A stretch of 15,598 nt of DNA from CAYXXZ01 sp964469165 (GTDB lineage Bacteria > Pseudomonadota > Gammaproteobacteria > Pseudomonadales > Porticoccaceae): NCBI GenBank assembly GCA_964469165.1, contig CAYXXZ010000072.1:1-15598 (forward strand), written 5' to 3'. Below the pieces are notes generated by a model. That model saw nothing but the letters and a program-made list of their open reading frames with translations. It did no database searches and was not told where the DNA came from. A program made the position numbers and the translations under genes. Of this stretch, positions 13,195 through 15,598 are shown piece by piece (the stretch's first letter is position 1; every line of letters begins with the position of its first letter).

Positions 13195-15501
13195 ATGAAC
13201 ACAAGCTCACACGAAAGAGAAATGTCCGTGCGCAAGTCGCGCATGAAGCCGCTGGTAGCGGCGATCATCTGTGCCAGTTACGGCGCACTCGCCCAGGCTC
13301 AGGACGCGTCGGATCGCGCGGCCGAGGGGCAGGACAGGAGCACGAAGCTGCAGGCGGTGGAAGTAAGAGGGGAATATCTCCGCCAGACGGTCTCGTCCGA
13401 GAAGTTCACCGCGCCGCTGATCGATACGCCCCAGACATTGCAGATCATCCCTCAGGAAGTGTTCGCCCAGCAGGGCGCGCAAACGCTCACGGATGTGTTG
13501 AACAATACGCCGGGTATCAGCTTCAATGCGGGTGAGAACGGCTTTTCCACCAGTAACAACAACTTCAGCCTGCGCGGTTTCGATACCAGCGGCAGTATTT
13601 TCATCGATGGCGCGCGCGACTCCGGCAGCTATACCCGCGATATTTTCAATGTCGAGCAGGTCGAGGTTGCCAAGGGCCCCGCGGCGGACAATGGCCGCGG
13701 CAGCGGTGGCGGCTACATCAACCTGGTGACGAAAATGCCGCGTCTCGAAAATGCGACGTCGGCGACCCTGTCCTACGGTTTCGACAGTTACGACTCCGAC
13801 CCCCGGCAGCGCGCCAGCGCCGATATCAATCGGATTCTCAACGAAAGTACCGCCGTACGCCTGAACCTGATGGTCGAGGAAAGCGGTGTCGCGGGTCGCG
13901 ACGAAGCCGACAAGTCGGCCTGGGGTTTCGCACCCTCCCTGTCCCTGGGGCTCAACACGCCGACGCGTTTGCACCTGTCCTACCAGCATGTGCAGGACGA
14001 CGGCAGGCCGGACTGGGGCACGCCGGCCGCGCTGATCAGCGGCATGATGCGTCATGACCCGCTGACCGGCTCATCCGAACGCGACAACTTCTATGGTCTG
14101 GCATCGGATTTCGAGGACGTCACCTCCGACGCCTTCGTGATCAGCGTCGAACACGATCTGAGCGATAGTGTCACCATCAGCAACCAGACACGCTGGTCCA
14201 GGAACGACCACCAGGCTCGCTATACCGTGGTGACCGGTTATGCTCCCGCGAGTCAGGTTGTCACGACGCAAACCCAGTTCTACGACCGCGAAACCACTAC
14301 GCTGACCAATCTGACCAATCTGAATATGCGCTTCGCCACCGGCCAGGTCGGCCACAACCTGGTGGCGGGTATCGAGTTCTCCCGTGAAGAGTCGGAGGCC
14401 GATCGCTTCAGTGGCGTCAATTCCACCACCGATATCTTCAGCCCCGATTTCCGTCGCGTGGAGGCCACGCCCTTCGCCCCGACCCAGACCAATGACGTGG
14501 GTGTCGATACCTTGGCGGCCTATGTCTACGACACCATGGAGTTCAATGAGAGCTGGCAGCTCACCGGAGGTCTGAGGGCAGAGCGCTACGAAGTCGCCAT
14601 CGACAGCCATACCATTGCTGGTGATCCGACGGGAGCGCTGTCGGGCTATCGCGACAGTGAAACCACTCTCAGCGGCAAGATCGGCCTGGTCTACAAGCCG
14701 GTGGAAAACGGCAGCATCTACGCGGCGGCCGGCCTCGCGACGCTGCCGCCGGGCTCTTTCCTGTCCAACCCGGATATTTCCCGCACCGGCGACAACGCCT
14801 TTCCAGGGTTCGTTGCCAGTGCCAAGCCCCAAAAATCCCTCAATCTGGAAGTGGGCACCAAGTGGAATTTCTACGACGAGCGCCTGGGGCTGAGTCTGGC
14901 GTATTTCCACACCGAAAAACGCGACGTTGCCATCACCGGGCGCGACGTCGGCGATACCGCCACCACCCTCAAGGGTTACGGTAAACAGATCGTCGAGGGG
15001 GTCGAGTTCAGCATCAACGGCCAGATCACCGAGGCCTGGAATATCTTCGCCGGTTTCGTGATTCTGGACAGCGAGCGCGACCACAGTGCCTATCTTGACG
15101 AGGTGAGACGCCGCGCCAATCCCGCCGACTACGGCGACGTGCTGCGCACCAGCGGCGATGAGCTGGCCTTCACACCCAAGGAGAGCGCGTCGCTGTGGAC
15201 CACTTACAGCTTCCCGTTCGGCCTCACGGTTGGCGGCGGCATTCAGCATGTGGGCGACTCCTGGGTGGGGCGCCCGGACGATGCCTCACGGATCATTCCC
15301 AATGGCACCTACGGCAAGCTGCCCGACTACACCATCGCCAACCTGATGGCGTCCTACAAGGTCAATCCCAATGTGAGTATGCGCCTCAACGTGGACAACG
15401 TTACCGATGAGCTCTATGCCAATTCGGCAAACTGGCCGGCGCAACGTGTTGTGCTGGGTCCACCTCGGTCCTATTTGCTGAGTGTCGATTTTCACTTCTG
15501 A
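13195..15501 (+). CDS. TonB-dependent siderophore receptor, Fiu/PiuA-like
   Basis: This outer-membrane receptor imports ferric siderophores using energy from TonB-ExbB-ExbD. The 768-residue product begins with a signal peptide whose hydrophobic core is PLVAAIICASYGALAQA, with likely cleavage after Ala35 (AQA before QDA). A TonB-box candidate, LQAVEVRG (52-59), is followed by the plug at about 70-182, including DTPQTLQIIPQEVFAQQG, LTDVLNNTPGISF, SLRGFDTSGSIFIDGARDSG and VEQVEVAKGPAADNGRG. The rest is a 22-strand-type barrel ending in Phe (SYLLSVDFHF). The plug wording is closest to catecholate receptors of the Fiu/PiuA group, and the divergent piuC fits that. I chose the ATG at 13195 because GGAG (13185-13188) lies six bases upstream; two earlier in-frame ATGs (13183, 13189) lack a ribosome site. 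Confidence 0.92.
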   Translation: MNTSSHEREMSVRKSRMKPLVAAIICASYGALAQAQDASDRAAEGQDRSTKLQAVEVRGEYLRQTVSSEKFTAPLIDTPQTLQIIPQEVFAQQGAQTLTDVLNNTPGISFNAGENGFSTSNNNFSLRGFDTSGSIFIDGARDSGSYTRDIFNVEQVEVAKGPAADNGRGSGGGYINLVTKMPRLENATSATLSYGFDSYDSDPRQRASADINRILNESTAVRLNLMVEESGVAGRDEADKSAWGFAPSLSLGLNTPTRLHLSYQHVQDDGRPDWGTPAALISGMMRHDPLTGSSERDNFYGLASDFEDVTSDAFVISVEHDLSDSVTISNQTRWSRNDHQARYTVVTGYAPASQVVTTQTQFYDRETTTLTNLTNLNMRFATGQVGHNLVAGIEFSREESEADRFSGVNSTTDIFSPDFRRVEATPFAPTQTNDVGVDTLAAYVYDTMEFNESWQLTGGLRAERYEVAIDSHTIAGDPTGALSGYRDSETTLSGKIGLVYKPVENGSIYAAAGLATLPPGSFLSNPDISRTGDNAFPGFVASAKPQKSLNLEVGTKWNFYDERLGLSLAYFHTEKRDVAITGRDVGDTATTLKGYGKQIVEGVEFSINGQITEAWNIFAGFVILDSERDHSAYLDEVRRRANPADYGDVLRTSGDELAFTPKESASLWTTYSFPFGLTVGGGIQHVGDSWVGRPDDASRIIPNGTYGKLPDYTIANLMASYKVNPNVSMRLNVDNVTDELYANSANWPAQRVVLGPPRSYLLSVDFHF

Positions 15502-15518
15502 TCGTTGGCAGGAGTTAG

Positions 15519-15540
15519 TTCACAGTTTGCAGTTGACAGT
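15519..15540. repeat. Degenerate inverted heptad units before the ACTGTGA array
   Basis: TTCACAGTTTGCAGTTGACAGT (15519-15540), read on the minus strand, begins with ACTGTCAACTGCAAACTGTG. These are three degenerate copies of the ACTGTGA unit in opposite orientation to the array that follows. The two arms could pair into a long stem across the AGGGGGGTGCCACG spacer. Confidence 0.45.
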
Positions 15541-15563
15541 TAACAGGGGGGTGCCACGCTCAT

Positions 15564-15598
15564 ACTGTGAACTGTGAACTGTGAACTGTGAACTGTGA
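15564..15598 (+). repeat. Tandem heptamer array (ACTGTGA)x5 at the window edge
   Basis: Five exact, head-to-tail copies of ACTGTGA fill 15564-15598 and run off the end of the window, so the true copy number is unknown. The array begins 62 bases after the receptor stop codon. Exact copies indicate recent expansion or slippage, unlike the degenerate inverted units upstream. Function is unknown. Confidence 0.85.

Noticed and set aside
13207..15249. Two long minus-strand open frames (282 and 392 codons)
   Set aside because: Both lie opposite the TonB-dependent receptor gene, which has a signal peptide, plug and terminal Phe. They match no family.

Overview
The window looks like chromosomal accessory DNA from a GC-rich gammaproteobacterium. 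This rests on four observations: Pseudomonas-style REP palindromes, a Fur-box-controlled PiuC/Fiu-type iron uptake locus, the NhaA sequence type, and strong GC bias in third codon positions. I cannot name the genus. No tRNA, rRNA or CRISPR array was found.

Left part (1-7400), defence-like and scarred. The window opens on the plus strand with a decaying small-gene pair: the 3' end of a frameshifted DUF4160 gene overlaps a DUF2442 gene that lacks its usual middle. An intact DUF6429 gene follows. Facing it on the minus strand is a two-gene McrBC-type restriction module, mcrC (540-1907) downstream of mcrB (1923-3668). A dead IS3-family transposase tail (3728-4045) lies upstream of mcrB. Beyond it, in the same orientation, is a 1098-residue protein that joins a RecB/Cas4-like nuclease with Fe-S cysteines, a DEDD RNase H-fold exonuclease and an SF1 helicase (4104-7400). 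Together these form a compact nucleic-acid-processing island.

Middle (7401-11176), ion transport separated by repeats. An intergenic stretch of about 490 bp carries inverted REP-like palindromes and short heptad-like repeats. Then come nhaA (minus strand, Na+/H+ antiporter) and a divergently transcribed, non-canonical Nramp-family transporter (plus strand). Eight bases or fewer after the Nramp stop is a fragment of a ModE/Mop-type TOBE molybdate-binding domain, followed by a dispersed-repeat hairpin.

Right part (11177-15598), iron locus. A Fur-box-like site near 13093-13111 lies between a minus-strand pair and a plus-strand gene. The pair is piuC (Fe(II)/2-oxoglutarate dioxygenase) followed, with coupling, by an FMN-dependent alpha-hydroxy-acid oxidase. 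The plus-strand gene is a Fiu/PiuA-like TonB-dependent siderophore receptor. The arrangement predicts joint iron-starvation control of siderophore uptake, a hydroxylase and, unusually, a hydroxy-acid oxidase. The window ends inside a tandem array of the heptamer ACTGTGA.
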